Made by a program: the position numbers and the translations under genes. From assembly GCF_000832305.1 (NCBI RefSeq), contig NZ_CP010537.1:2542001-2606000 (forward strand): 64,000 bases of DNA, given 5' to 3'. Below, one piece after another: positions 1 to 8,764 of the stretch (position 1 is its first letter; every line of letters starts with the position of its first letter). The notes beneath the pieces were generated by a model. That model did no database searches, was not told where the DNA came from, and saw only the letters and a program-made list of their open reading frames with translations. Source of the stretch: Cupriavidus basilensis. GTDB taxonomy: Bacteria > Pseudomonadota > Gammaproteobacteria > Burkholderiales > Burkholderiaceae.

Positions 1-803
1 GAAGCCTGCGCCGCGAAGCGCGCTTCGCGCCCTTCCACGAAGGCGGCGCGCGCCTCGTCGGAATCCGCGCTCATATAGGCTTGCAGCGTGAAGCCCTGCT
101 CCCAGCGGTACTTGTCCTCCAGGTTGCCGTCCTCCACGCCGTTGAGCGCCTCCTTGGCCAGGCGCACCATGGCCGGGCTTTTCTGCGCGATGCGCCGCGC
201 CATCTCCAGCGCGGTATCGCGCAGCGCCGTGCGCGGCACCACCCGCTCCACCGCGCCCAGGCGGTAGGCTTCGGCGGCGTCGATCATGTCGCCGGTGAAA
301 TACATCGCCCGCACCTTCTGCACGCCAAACATGCGCTGCAGGTGGGCACCGCCGCCCATGGCGCCACGGTCGATCTCGGGCACGCCGAAGCGCGCGCACT
401 CGGCGGCGATCAGGATATCCGCCGCGCCGCAGATGCCGATGCCGCCACCAAGCACGAAGCCGTGCACCGCCGCGATCACAGGCTTTGGATTGCGATGGAC
501 CGCGCGGAAGGTGACGTAGTTGCCGGCGTTGACCGCCACGATGCGCTGCGGGTGGGCCGCCAGCTCCTTGATGTCGACCCCGGCGCAGAAACCCCGGCCC
601 TCTGCGCGCAGCACGATCACGCGCACGGCGTCATCCCTGCCGAGCCGCTCGATGGCCGCCGCCAGCGCATGCCAGCCCGCGCTGTCCAGCGCGTTGACCG
701 GGGGATGGGCGATCGCCAGTTCCGCCACGCCGTCCCGCACCTCGATGTGAAAGGGCTCGTTACCGGCCAGTGCTACAGGCTCGCTTGATCTCGTCGTTGT
801 CAT
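1..803 (-). CDS. echA20: EchA20-type enoyl-CoA hydratase/ring hydrolase (3' end cut by window edge)
   Basis: This is a crotonase-fold protein, probably the hydrolase that opens steroid ring D of HIEC-CoA, as EchA20 does in Mycobacterium. The translation starts MTTTRSSEPVALAGNEPF. It carries PPVNALDSAGWHAL, the segment LRAEGRGFCAGVDIKEL, the oxyanion-hole loop VHGFVLGGGIGICGAADI, and late in the protein the run EALNGVEDGN. These agree with what I recall of EchA20 (RAEGRGFNAGVDIKEM, NGFCVGGGIGL). About 267 codons are visible and no stop is reached, so only the extreme C-terminus is missing. The ATG at 803 lies 12 nt after the ipdC stop, with a weak AAGG upstream. It is the last visible gene of the hsaC-ipdA-ipdB-echA-ipdC-echA20 run. 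Family placement is solid. The exact substrate is inferred from resemblance and neighbours. Confidence 0.85.
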   Translation of the reverse strand, partial: MTTTRSSEPVALAGNEPFHIEVRDGVAELAIAHPPVNALDSAGWHALAAAIERLGRDDAVRVIVLRAEGRGFCAGVDIKELAAHPQRIVAVNAGNYVTFRAVHRNPKPVIAAVHGFVLGGGIGICGAADILIAAECARFGVPEIDRGAMGGGAHLQRMFGVQKVRAMYFTGDMIDAAEAYRLGAVERVVPRTALRDTALEMARRIAQKSPAMVRLAKEALNGVEDGNLEDKYRWEQGFTLQAYMSADSDEARAAFVEGREARFAAQA

Positions 804-815
804 GAACGTCTGCCT

Positions 816-1925
816 TCAATGGATGGCTTGGATGGGATTGCCGCGTTCCGGCCTGGCGCTGGATGGTCCCGTCAGCGCGCCCAGGCGCGCCTGGGCCTGC
901 GCGGCAATGCGGGCAACGATCTGCTCGCAGGATTCGATGGCGCCAATGGCCGCCGCGGCCTGTCCGCTCGGCAGCACGCCTTCGTCGGGGTGGCCTTCGA
1001 CCATGGCGCGCTGGATCAGCACGGGCGCGTTGGCCGCCATCAGCGTTTGCGCCGTGGTGTAGTCGTGCTGGCGCAGCGCGCGCCAAGCCACCGCCAGCAT
1101 CTGCGCGAGCCCCATGCCGCTGTGCTGGCGCCACTGGCGGGCGGTAGCCAGCGCCATCAGCGTGCGGCGCAGCGCTCCGGCCTGCTCCAGCGCCAGCAGC
1201 AGGCGGTTGTCGATCATCCGTTGCGGCAGGCCGTCGATGGCAAGCGAGACGCGGATCTGCGCCGCATCCCGGACTGCCAGGTAGCGCTCCAGCGTTTGCG
1301 GCGGCACCGGCGACTCGCCGGACATCAGGAAGCGCGTGCCCATGGCGATGCCCGCCGCGCCGTAGGCCAGCGCCGCGGCCAGCCCGCGGCCGTCGAAGAA
1401 GCCGCCCGCGGCCACCACCGGCACCGCCACCTTGTCCAGCACCTGCGGCAGCAGCAGCGTGGTGGGCGTGCCGCCCGTATGCCCGCCGCCCTCCCCGCCC
1501 TGCACGGTCACCACGTCGGCGCCCAGCTCCACGGCCTTGGCGGCGTGCTTGGCCGCGCCCACGGTGGGCATGCACACCACGCCCGCGGCCTTGAGCCGGC
1601 CGATCATCGCGGCGTCCGGCCCGCGTCCGTAGCTGACCGCGCGCAGCCGGTGGCGGATGGCCATCTCGACCACCTCGTCGGCGTTGGGCTGGAACATATG
1701 GAAGTTGATGCCGAAGGGCTGGCTGGTGAGCGCCTTCACCCGCAGGATCTCTTGCTCGACTGCGCCCGGCTCGATGGTGGCGCCGGCCAGGAAGCCGAAG
1801 GCCCCGGCATTGCTGCTGGCGGCCACCAGGCGGGCATCGGCCACCCAGCCCATCGCGGTCTGCACGATCGGGTAGCGGCAACCCAGCAAGTCGCACAGCA
1901 CGGTATGCAGGGGCGCGCCGCTCAT
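816..1925 (-). CDS. ipdC: IpdC-type FMN-dependent oxidoreductase (nitronate monooxygenase family)
   Basis: This 369-residue protein has a 2-nitropropane dioxygenase-type TIM barrel. Visible landmarks are YPIVQTAMGWVADARLV at the N-terminus, the Gly-rich flavin segment VQGGEGGGHTGG, and VPVVAAGGFFDGRGL with GIAMGTRFLMS for phosphate binding. In C/D-ring steroid degradation, the family member IpdC (ScdK in Comamonas) oxidises 5-oxo-HIC-CoA before ring D is hydrolysed. The neighbouring ipdA, ipdB and echA20 genes support that role here. The ATG at 1925 overlaps the upstream echA stop (ATGA), so translation is coupled. Mycobacterial IpdC is fairly divergent, so a generic nitronate monooxygenase cannot be excluded from sequence alone. 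Confidence 0.78.
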   Translation of the reverse strand: MSGAPLHTVLCDLLGCRYPIVQTAMGWVADARLVAASSNAGAFGFLAGATIEPGAVEQEILRVKALTSQPFGINFHMFQPNADEVVEMAIRHRLRAVSYGRGPDAAMIGRLKAAGVVCMPTVGAAKHAAKAVELGADVVTVQGGEGGGHTGGTPTTLLLPQVLDKVAVPVVAAGGFFDGRGLAAALAYGAAGIAMGTRFLMSGESPVPPQTLERYLAVRDAAQIRVSLAIDGLPQRMIDNRLLLALEQAGALRRTLMALATARQWRQHSGMGLAQMLAVAWRALRQHDYTTAQTLMAANAPVLIQRAMVEGHPDEGVLPSGQAAAAIGAIESCEQIVARIAAQAQARLGALTGPSSARPERGNPIQAIH

Positions 1926-2812
1926 GCCGCCTTCTCCTCGCCGGTGCGTTGCGAAGCCGCCATGGCGCGTGCGTCGAAGCCGCCCAGCTTGTCGCCGCTG
2001 ACCAGCTCGTTGTGGGCATGGGCGAAGTGGTGCCAGGCAAAGGCAGCGTCCATGGCCGCGCGCTTGCCCTGCAGTTCCTCGACGTGATTGATGGCCTGCT
2101 TGGTGAGGCTCAAGCCCAGCCGCGGCATCTGCGCGATCTTGGCCGCCATGCCCTGCACGGTGGCATCCAGCGCCGCGCGCGGCACCACGCGGTTGACCAT
2201 GCCCATCTGGTAGGCGCGCTGGGCATCCATGCGCTCGCCCATGAAGAGGAATTCCTTGGCGATGCGCGGATTGAGCTCGTAGGCGTGCGCGAAATACTCC
2301 ACACCCGGAATGCCCATGCGCACCACCGGATCGGCAAAGAAGGCATCGTCCGACGCCACGATCAGGTCGCACACCCAGGCCAGCATCAGGCCACCGGCAA
2401 TGCAGGCGCCGTGCACCATGGCGATGGTCGGCTTGGGCAGGTCGCGCCAGCGCCGGCACATGCCGAGGTAGACCTCCTGCTCGCGGGTGTAAAGCATCTC
2501 GCCGCCCGGCTTGCCCACATGGTCGGGCCACAGCGAAACGCGCTCGAACGACTCGCCAATGTCGCGCCCCGGCGTGCCGATATCGTGCCCGGCCGAGAAG
2601 TGCTTGCCGGCCCCGCGCAGGATCACGACCTTGACCGCATCGTCCGCCGCCGCGCGCCGGAACGCTTCGTCCAGCGCGTAGGTCATCTTGGAGTTCTGCG
2701 CGTTGTGGTACTGCGGCCGGTTCATGGTGACGATGGCCACGCCGTCGGCCGCCTCAAAAAGCACCTCGGCGTTGGGGCCCAGCCCAAGGGATTCGTTAGC
2801 TTGCGATGACAT
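1922..2812 (-). CDS. enoyl-CoA hydratase/isomerase family protein
   Basis: This is a crotonase-superfamily protein of 296 residues. It contains VVILRGAGKHFSAGHDIG and the second oxyanion-hole loop VHGACIAGGLMLAWVCDLIV, followed by DAFFADPVVRMGIPG. It is longer than the EchA20-like gene downstream and clearly a different subfamily. A hydration or isomerisation step on a CoA thioester of the steroid C/D-ring remnant fits the operon, but the step is not assigned. I chose the ATG at 2812 because GAGGAA stands about 6 nt upstream. A GTG at 2824 overlapping the ipdB stop is an alternative that adds four residues. The stop overlaps the ipdC start. Confidence 0.82.
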   Translation of the reverse strand: MSSQANESLGLGPNAEVLFEAADGVAIVTMNRPQYHNAQNSKMTYALDEAFRRAAADDAVKVVILRGAGKHFSAGHDIGTPGRDIGESFERVSLWPDHVGKPGGEMLYTREQEVYLGMCRRWRDLPKPTIAMVHGACIAGGLMLAWVCDLIVASDDAFFADPVVRMGIPGVEYFAHAYELNPRIAKEFLFMGERMDAQRAYQMGMVNRVVPRAALDATVQGMAAKIAQMPRLGLSLTKQAINHVEELQGKRAAMDAAFAWHHFAHAHNELVSGDKLGGFDARAMAASQRTGEEKAA

Positions 2813-2820
2813 GGTGTTCC

Positions 2821-3624
2821 TCACGCGGCGCGCACGGCCGGGTTCTCGCGCACGATGGCGGCGCGCAGGTTGTGCGGATCGAGCCGGCCGATGACGGCCA
2901 GCTCATCCGCGGTGGGCGCGGGGGTCTGCGGCAGTATTTCCCCGGATGGGTTGGCCAGTGCGAATCCGGTGGCCGCCCGCACCTGCTCCAGGCTCACGCC
3001 AGGATGCAGCGAGCGCACGCGGATGGCGTGATCGGGACCGGTGAAATCCATCACGCACAGGTCGGTCACGATCACCCGCAGGTCGACAAAGCTGCGCATG
3101 CCTTCGATCTGGCGCGCCGGGTTATAGCCCACGCTGCACACCATATCGACCTCGCCGGCCACAAAGGCGCGCGGGCTGTGCGCCGGCACAAAGAAGGAGT
3201 TGGCATGGTGGATGCTGTTGCCGGGAAAGCCGCGTGCGCCGAGCAGTTGCTTCTTTGGCTGCGCATGGGTGCCGCCGAGCATGGAAATATTGGCCTGGCC
3301 GAAGCGATCGATCTGGGTGGGCATCACCAGCGCATGCCGACGCCCGCCCCACAGGCAGTCGAATACGCGCGCATAGCCCATCCAGCCGCTGGCGCGCACC
3401 TTGAAGCCCGGCTCGCGGCGCCCCAGCGGCACCGGCTCTTCCACCAGATAGGCTTCGCCGTCGGTCAGCATCAGGCCAGGGTTGTGCAGCAACCGCGCCA
3501 GCCCGGCCGCGATGCGCGGGCCGGTGCCGATGCCGGTGGCCATGACCTCGCCGTCGTCGCGCCAGGCACGGGCTGCGGCGGCGATCATCAGTTCGGCGAG
3601 AGTGAATTGTTGAGTGGCGCTCAC
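2821..3624 (-). CDS. ipdB: IpdB, beta subunit of the COCHEA-CoA ring-C hydrolase (CoA-transferase family)
   Basis: This 267-residue class I CoA-transferase beta-like subunit pairs with IpdA to open the last steroid ring (ring C) of COCHEA-CoA. Diagnostic stretches are LLHNPGLMLTDGEAYLVEEP, RASGWMGYARVFDCLWGGRR, the segment TQIDRFGQANISMLG, GFPGNSIHHANSF and SLHPGVSLEQVR. They align by eye with Mycobacterium IpdB (ILLTDGEAQLL, NQVDRYGNQNIS, SPGNTINHATSY). The GTG at 3624 is preferred because AAGGAGAAGGAG stands 6 nt upstream. The in-frame TTG at 3654 has no comparable site. The gene lies 26 nt after ipdA, and its stop abuts the next hydratase. Confidence 0.88.
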   Translation of the reverse strand: MSATQQFTLAELMIAAAARAWRDDGEVMATGIGTGPRIAAGLARLLHNPGLMLTDGEAYLVEEPVPLGRREPGFKVRASGWMGYARVFDCLWGGRRHALVMPTQIDRFGQANISMLGGTHAQPKKQLLGARGFPGNSIHHANSFFVPAHSPRAFVAGEVDMVCSVGYNPARQIEGMRSFVDLRVIVTDLCVMDFTGPDHAIRVRSLHPGVSLEQVRAATGFALANPSGEILPQTPAPTADELAVIGRLDPHNLRAAIVRENPAVRAA

Positions 3625-3650
3625 GATGGCTCCTTCTCCTTGTGACGGGT

Positions 3651-4541
3651 TCAAAGGACCGGCAACGGCAGGTCCAGCACGTGGCGCATGCCACCGATCT
3701 TGTCCAGGTAGCTGGCTTCGGTGCCGCCGATCACGTCCTTGCGGTAGGTGGCGAAGCCCGCCTCCTGCTCGGCGCTGGCGCAGTAGGCCTTCAGCTGCGG
3801 CAGGTCAAAGCCATAGGCCGGCCCGCAGGAAGTGGGATGCGCCCCGCCTGGCGCGTGCACCACGCCGCTGACAAGCGCGCGCTCGAAGGGGTTGTTGCGC
3901 GCCCGCGCGAGGTCTTCGTCCTCCAGGCGGTCGTGCAGGACCTCGCAGCTCACATAGCACCGGCCCGCCGCCCGCGCGAACCACTCGTCGAAAAAGGGAT
4001 CGGGGCCATCGATACGGGTGTTGCCCAGCACATCGCTCTCGTTGACATGCAGCAACGCAGCGTCGAGCGGGATGGCCGGCATCGCCAGCAACACCTCGCC
4101 ATCGGCGTAGGGCGAGCGCACGGTCCTGAGTGCGGGGTTGCAAGCCAGCACGTCGGTCCCGAGCCCGGCGCGCGTCGGCAGGAACGGCAGGCGCGCGGCA
4201 GCGGCGCGCAAGCCGAGCTGCAACATGCCCTCGTCGAGTTCCCAGACGTCGATTTCGCCGCGCTCGCGGGCCGCGCGGAAATGCGGCTCCAGCGGGATCA
4301 CGTCGAGCGAGACGAAGCCGAACACCACCTTGCGCACCTTGCCGGCAGCGCACAGCATGCCGACTTCCGGGCCGCCGTAGGCCACCACGGTAAGGTCCTT
4401 CAGCGGCGAGCGCAGGATTTCCCGCACCAGCGCCATCGGCTTGCGGCGAGGGCCCCAGCCGCCGATACCGATGGTCATGCCATCAGCGAGGCGGCCGACC
4501 ACTTCGGCCGCGGTCATGGTCTTGTCCAGTGTCTTGCGCAT
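3651..4541 (-). CDS. ipdA: IpdA, alpha subunit of the COCHEA-CoA ring-C hydrolase (CoA-transferase family)
   Basis: This 296-residue CoA-transferase alpha-like subunit forms the IpdAB hydrolase with the next gene. Visible matches to IpdA are GMTIGIGGWGPRRKPMALVR, VVAYGGPEVGMLCAAGKVRK, the run FGFVSLDVIPL, LDEGMLQLGLRAAAARLPFL, and near the C-terminus VHAPGGAHPTSC and IGGTEASYLDKIGG. The ATG at 4541 follows the hsaC stop by only 4 nt and has no strong ribosome-binding site. It is therefore probably translated by coupling to hsaC. A longer open frame continues upstream inside hsaC but has no family similarity. Confidence 0.9.
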   Translation of the reverse strand: MRKTLDKTMTAAEVVGRLADGMTIGIGGWGPRRKPMALVREILRSPLKDLTVVAYGGPEVGMLCAAGKVRKVVFGFVSLDVIPLEPHFRAARERGEIDVWELDEGMLQLGLRAAAARLPFLPTRAGLGTDVLACNPALRTVRSPYADGEVLLAMPAIPLDAALLHVNESDVLGNTRIDGPDPFFDEWFARAAGRCYVSCEVLHDRLEDEDLARARNNPFERALVSGVVHAPGGAHPTSCGPAYGFDLPQLKAYCASAEQEAGFATYRKDVIGGTEASYLDKIGGMRHVLDLPLPVL

Positions 4542-4545
4542 AGTT

Positions 4546-5442
4546 CTAGCGATATCCGATGCTGAAATCGTGGCCCCACAGGCTGACCCGGGTGGCCTCA
4601 AAGGCGGCGTGCTGGCTCCAGTCGACCACCAGCCCACCGTAGCCGTACTCGAGGTCGAAGCCGCCGGGCGTCTTCATGTAGAAGGAAACAATGCGATCGT
4701 TGCAGTGCTGGCCCAGCGTGGCCGAGAGCGCCACGCCGTGCTGCTGCGCGCGGTCGAGCGCGCGGCCCACCTCCCCCATGTCCGGCACCTCGGCCATCAC
4801 ATGGACGCAGCCGCTGGGCGCGGGGGCCTCGAAGATGGCCAGGCTGTGGTGCCGCCCGTTGCCGCAATGCAGGAAGTGGATGCGCTTCTCCGGCTCCGCC
4901 GGATCAGTAGTGAAGCGCGCGCGGAAGATGTCCGACAGGCCGAAGCCCATCACATCACGCAGAAAGGCATAGGTTTCGTCAAAGGCCGGCGCCGGCAGCA
5001 CGGAGTGCCCCGCACCCAGCGGATCGGTGACGAAGCACGACACGCCGATGGGCGAGACAAAGCGCAGGAAATCCGATCGCATGCCCCAGAAGATCTCGTG
5101 CCGGTTGCCGGAAGGATCGGCGAACCAGGCCACAGCCTGCGCGCGCCGCTGGATGCGCTCAGCCTCGCTGGCATGCGTGACTTCCACGTTGGCGGCACGC
5201 AACGTGGCAAGCGCGTGGTTGAAGGCCGCCTCGCCGGCCAGCTCCCAGCCCGATGCCAGGTAGCGGTCCTGCTTGCCGGGCACGATCAGGTAGCGGTAGT
5301 CGCGCTCGTCCATCTTGAGATAGAGCGCGCCATGGGGCGCATTGGTGCACGCCATGCCGAGCACTTGCTCGCCGTAGTGGCGCCAGCGCTCGGTGTCGGT
5401 GGACTCGACCACGATATAGCCGAGCGCTCGGATGTCCATCAT
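4546..5442 (-). CDS. hsaC: extradiol (meta-cleavage) dioxygenase, HsaC/TesB type
   Basis: This 298-residue vicinal-oxygen-chelate enzyme should cleave the aromatised A ring of 3,4-DHSA with Fe(II) and O2. Two tandem VOC modules are seen. The C-terminal one carries the candidate metal ligands: His146 in GAGHSVLPAP, His198 or 199 in CNGRHHSLAIF, and Glu265 in PGGFDLEYGYGG. Length and ligand spacing fit BphC/HsaC (about 300 aa). The start at 5442 has GAGGAGG just upstream; the ATG three bases further in is equally possible. It heads the leftward operon running into ipdA (4-nt gap). The name TesB used in Comamonas should not be confused with acyl-CoA thioesterase TesB. The hydrolase for the next step (HsaD/TesD) is not in this window. 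Confidence 0.88.
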   Translation of the reverse strand: MMDIRALGYIVVESTDTERWRHYGEQVLGMACTNAPHGALYLKMDERDYRYLIVPGKQDRYLASGWELAGEAAFNHALATLRAANVEVTHASEAERIQRRAQAVAWFADPSGNRHEIFWGMRSDFLRFVSPIGVSCFVTDPLGAGHSVLPAPAFDETYAFLRDVMGFGLSDIFRARFTTDPAEPEKRIHFLHCGNGRHHSLAIFEAPAPSGCVHVMAEVPDMGEVGRALDRAQQHGVALSATLGQHCNDRIVSFYMKTPGGFDLEYGYGGLVVDWSQHAAFEATRVSLWGHDFSIGYR

Positions 5443-5859
5443 GCTGCCTCCTCGCTGTTCCTGGATTTCATTTGCTGCCGCGTTGGGTGCGGCAGGTTGG
5501 TGAAGCCATTGTTCAGGGGAAGCGGGATGTGGGCATCGTCTGTTGGGACTAGCCAGGTGGGGTTGGTTGGGCTTTTGGCGGGTGGCGCGGTGGGGCGCGA
5601 AGGGGCGCGGCTTTAGCGCCTCTGGCTGCTGGCGCGGCTGAATTTCCTGGGAAGTCTTGTGAGCCGTCCCAGCCACTTGCGCAGAGACGAGAAGCGTGGC
5701 GGAGGCGGGCGCGCGACCTCGGAATGTAGTGGACGCCCCCTGTCTGCGCAGACGATGTGCCGAAGCGCCGGTCGCCCTTCGGGTGAACGCCAATGGTGCC
5801 CGCGCCGGAATGCATGGAACAATCCGGCTGGCAATTCTTCACCTGAAGACGAGAGGAAT
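5443..5859. promoter_or_regulatory. divergent intergenic region between hsaC and the TeiR-like regulator
   Basis: These 417 bases separate two divergently transcribed genes and must hold the promoter of the hsaC-ipd operon and probably that of the regulator. I see no convincing coding sequence. Short open frames on both strands have no family resemblance. A perfect 12-bp palindrome at 5742-5753 is the clearest candidate operator. No confident -35/-10 pair can be assigned. Confidence 0.6.
5742..5753. promoter_or_regulatory. perfect 12-bp palindrome GTCTGCGCAGAC, candidate operator
   Basis: The sequence GTCTGCGCAGAC is its own reverse complement. It lies 107 bp before the TeiR-like start codon and 300 bp before hsaC. 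It could bind a dimeric regulator, possibly the adjacent LuxR protein. This is inference from symmetry and position only. Confidence 0.35.
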
Positions 5860-7059
5860 ATGTCAATGGCGAAAACCGTGCATCGTATCGAGCCTTCGAT
5901 CTATGCAACGGCGGGTTTTACGGTCCCGCAGTATGGCGAGCTGCTCGACGCCATCTATCGCGGACCGCTCGAGGAAGCACCGTGGTCGAGCGCGCTCGAG
6001 TCCGTGCGCGTCCTGCTCAATGCCCGCGCCGCAGCCCTGATGCTGCGACCGCCCACGTTCGACCGTCCCGGATCGATGTTCAACATGCCGCCGCGCGACA
6101 CCTATGCGCGCAACCCGATCACGTACGACAGCCATTACCATGCGCTGGACCCGTTTGTCGACCTGCCGCCAGGCACCGTGACCACGGTGGACAAGTTCCT
6201 GGGCACCGAGGCATGGTGCCAGAGCGGCATCTACCGGCAACTGCTCAAGGGCATGGATATGCGCTATATCCTTGGCGCGGATATCCAGACCGACGACGGC
6301 GTGATGTGCCGCTTCCGCCTGTGCCGCAGCCACGACGCCGGGGATTTCTCGGAGAAGGACGAAGCCGTCTGCATTGCGCTGCTGCCTCACATCAAGCGCG
6401 CCGTCGACGTGTACTCCCGCATCGATGTGGCCGAGTCCGAACGTGGCCTCTACGAACACGCGGTCGACCGCATGCAGATCGGCATGGTCATGCTGGACGA
6501 CCAGGGCATCGTGCTCAAGGCCAATGCGGCGGCGCGCACGGTTCTGAGCGAGGATGACGGTATCCGCCTGCGCGGCGGCAAGTTCGAGCTCGCAGACAGC
6601 CGGGCGCGCGGCCGCTTCCGTGAGCTGGTCCGGCGCTCGATCGATTCGATCCCGATCTCACACGATGACGGCGCCCCCGGGCCCATGGTGGAGGCGATGT
6701 CCCTGGCCCGCCCTTCGGGCAAGGGCAGGCTCGAGGTGTTGATCCGCGCGATACCCGTTAGGGAATGGTCGGAAGAGAACAAATGGTGTCCCGCTTGCGT
6801 GGTGGTCATCCGCGACCCCGCGTGCAGCTCCCGGACCTCCGTCGAGGTGTTGCGCCAGTTGTTTGATTTCACGCCGGCGGAGGCATCGCTGGCGCTGCTG
6901 ATGGCCAACGGCTGTTCGCTGGAAGCCGCAGCCGAAGCGTTGAAGGTGAAGACCAATACCGTGCGCAGCCATTTGCGCTCCGTCTTCCAGAAAGCGGGCG
7001 TCACCCGGCAAGCCGAGCTGGTGCGCACGCTGCTCAACAGCGTCATGTCGCTCAGTTGA
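5860..7059 (+). CDS. LuxR-family regulator, TeiR-like (steroid-responsive activator candidate)
   Basis: This is a 399-residue protein with a C-terminal LuxR-type helix-turn-helix: FDFTPAEASLALLMANGCSL, then EAAAEALKVKTNTVRSHLRS and VFQKAGVTRQAELVR. The N-terminal 280 residues resemble a PAS-like sensor seen in TeiR, the LuxR-type regulator of testosterone degradation in Comamonas testosteroni (about 390 aa). There is no receiver Asp pocket, so it is not an ordinary response regulator. The ATG at 5860 has GAGAGGA immediately upstream. It is divergent from hsaC and probably controls it. A paralogue at 20667-21854 shares the same layout (RYILGADIQTDDGVMCRFRL here, RYLLGADIRTDDGVECRFRV there). 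Confidence 0.8.
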   Translation: MSMAKTVHRIEPSIYATAGFTVPQYGELLDAIYRGPLEEAPWSSALESVRVLLNARAAALMLRPPTFDRPGSMFNMPPRDTYARNPITYDSHYHALDPFVDLPPGTVTTVDKFLGTEAWCQSGIYRQLLKGMDMRYILGADIQTDDGVMCRFRLCRSHDAGDFSEKDEAVCIALLPHIKRAVDVYSRIDVAESERGLYEHAVDRMQIGMVMLDDQGIVLKANAAARTVLSEDDGIRLRGGKFELADSRARGRFRELVRRSIDSIPISHDDGAPGPMVEAMSLARPSGKGRLEVLIRAIPVREWSEENKWCPACVVVIRDPACSSRTSVEVLRQLFDFTPAEASLALLMANGCSLEAAAEALKVKTNTVRSHLRSVFQKAGVTRQAELVRTLLNSVMSLS

Positions 7060-7261
7060 GCCACGCACGCGCCGTGGGCCGGCGCCACCCATATTTGGAG
7101 TAGATCCCAGCCATTCACCCGGACGATGCCGGCGCCCGGCATTGCGGGGACACTGACGTGCGTAGCGGCTACGGCGGGCCCTGGGCAGTCATGCCCGGCG
7201 GCGTCGTGCCGCGCTGCTGACCCGATGCCATCGGGCAGCCTTACCGACAAGGAGCACATCG

Positions 7262-8764
7262 ATGAATGCCAACTGGTCGCGGCGCGCCTGCGCCGCCATC
7301 CTCGCCCTTGCTTGCCTGCAGGCCCACGCCCAGCCGACGCCGGCGCCCCTGGCCCCGGCGGGCATCGATGCGCGGCTTGCGCCTCATCAGATCGAAGCGC
7401 TGACCCGGCAGGCGTACTTCTGGGGCCTGCAGCAAGCCGGGTTCTACGAGTTGCGCTACGTCTTCACGCAGGCGGAGGCGATGCCCGCATATCGCGGCAT
7501 CAACCGCCTGGCGCAGAACCGGAAGCTCTTCACCGCGAAAGAGCGTTTCGCGACCACGCCGAACGCCTCGACCCTGTATGCCGGTGGCTTCTTCGACCTG
7601 TCCCGCCAGCCGGTCGTGGTTACCTCGCCCAAGGTCGAAGATGGCCGCTACTGGAGCATCCAGGCGCTTGACCAGTACGCCGGCTGGTTCTTTATGGTGG
7701 GTAGCCAGTTCACCGGCAACGCGCCGCAACGCTACCTGATCGTCGGGCCGAACTGGCACGGTACTTTGCCGCAGGGGTTTCGCGGCACCGAGGTCGTGCG
7801 AGCGCCGTCCGACGCGTTCGCGATCACGCTGCGCGTGGCGATCACCACGCGCGACGACGCCGACTTCGAATCCGCACATCGCCTGATGGACGGTGTGGCT
7901 GTCGAGCCCCTGGAGCGCTGGAAACGCAACGGCGGCAAACCGGTGCCGCTGGCCGAGGTCCCGAAGCAGGCCGCGAACTACCGCACCTTTGCGCGCATGT
8001 CTCAGATTTCCGACATGGCCAACTCGATGACGGCCACCGATTACCTGCAGTTGGCCAGCCTCGTGATCAACGACGAATCCCTGACCCTGCGTAGCGACTC
8101 GGTGACCGAGCGCGATACCTTGCGCGCGCTGGGGCCGCTCGGCCTGCGCAAGGGCGTGAGATTCGATCCGGAAAGGCTCACACGCGCGCAGCGCAGCGCC
8201 GTGCAGAAGGGGTTCGACGCCGCACGTGCCGAGGCGCGCGCGGCGTTCAGCGCCGCGCAGGCCGACATGAACGGCTGGAAGCTGCAGAGCAGTCTCCTCA
8301 ACAACGGCAACGACTTCAAGGCGAGGGCCGGGGCCGCGGACATTGCCTGGGGCAGCCCCGTGCCATACCAGTCGCACACCATTGCCTACGCCATGGCGGA
8401 CGCACAGGGCAGGCCGCTCGACAGCGCCCGTCGCTACACGATGACGCTCGACATGAAGAACCTTCCTGCGGTCACCGAGTTCTGGGAGCTGCCGGTCTAC
8501 GACGACAGCGGCTACTTTGTCGACAACCCGATCGACCGCTACAGCGTAACGAGCTACCAGGTCGCGGCCGGGCAGTTTGCGGTGAACGACGGCAAGCTCA
8601 CCTTGTATTTCCAGCATGACAAGCCGTCTGACCCGGAACAGGCGCGAAACTGGCTACCGCTGCCCCCGCAAGGACCGTTCCGCGTCGCTGCGCGCTTCTA
8701 TGGACCGACCGCGCCGCTGATCGACGGGTCTTACGCCATGCCGAAACTGGTACGAAGAGATTGA
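7262..8764 (+). CDS. exported DUF1254/DUF1214 family protein
   Basis: This 500-residue protein starts with a signal peptide (RRACAAILALACLQAHAQ, cleavage near residue 24). It then shows the DUF1254/DUF1214 pattern: EALTRQAYFWGLQQAGFYEL, the segment TTPNASTLYAGGFFDLS, GRYWSIQALDQYAGWFFMVG, and in the second half VPYQSHTIAYAMADAQGRPL and FWELPVYDDSGYFVDNPIDR. The family has no agreed biochemical role. AAGGAG stands about 8 nt before the ATG. It lies 202 bp downstream of the TeiR-like gene on the same strand, so it may belong to the steroid regulon. A role with an exported or outer-membrane steroid-handling system is only a guess. Confidence 0.85.
   Translation: MNANWSRRACAAILALACLQAHAQPTPAPLAPAGIDARLAPHQIEALTRQAYFWGLQQAGFYELRYVFTQAEAMPAYRGINRLAQNRKLFTAKERFATTPNASTLYAGGFFDLSRQPVVVTSPKVEDGRYWSIQALDQYAGWFFMVGSQFTGNAPQRYLIVGPNWHGTLPQGFRGTEVVRAPSDAFAITLRVAITTRDDADFESAHRLMDGVAVEPLERWKRNGGKPVPLAEVPKQAANYRTFARMSQISDMANSMTATDYLQLASLVINDESLTLRSDSVTERDTLRALGPLGLRKGVRFDPERLTRAQRSAVQKGFDAARAEARAAFSAAQADMNGWKLQSSLLNNGNDFKARAGAADIAWGSPVPYQSHTIAYAMADAQGRPLDSARRYTMTLDMKNLPAVTEFWELPVYDDSGYFVDNPIDRYSVTSYQVAAGQFAVNDGKLTLYFQHDKPSDPEQARNWLPLPPQGPFRVAARFYGPTAPLIDGSYAMPKLVRRD

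Noticed and set aside
819-2087. Long open frame on the plus strand across the ipdC and echA genes
   Set aside because: It lies opposite two well-conserved minus-strand genes, is His/Arg/Ala-rich and has no family motif. GC-rich codon bias creates such shadows throughout the window.
5659-5859. N-terminal extension of the TeiR-like gene starting at 5659
   Set aside because: The extra 67 codons are not conserved with the paralogue, and GAGAGGA precedes the ATG at 5860, which gives the expected TeiR length.
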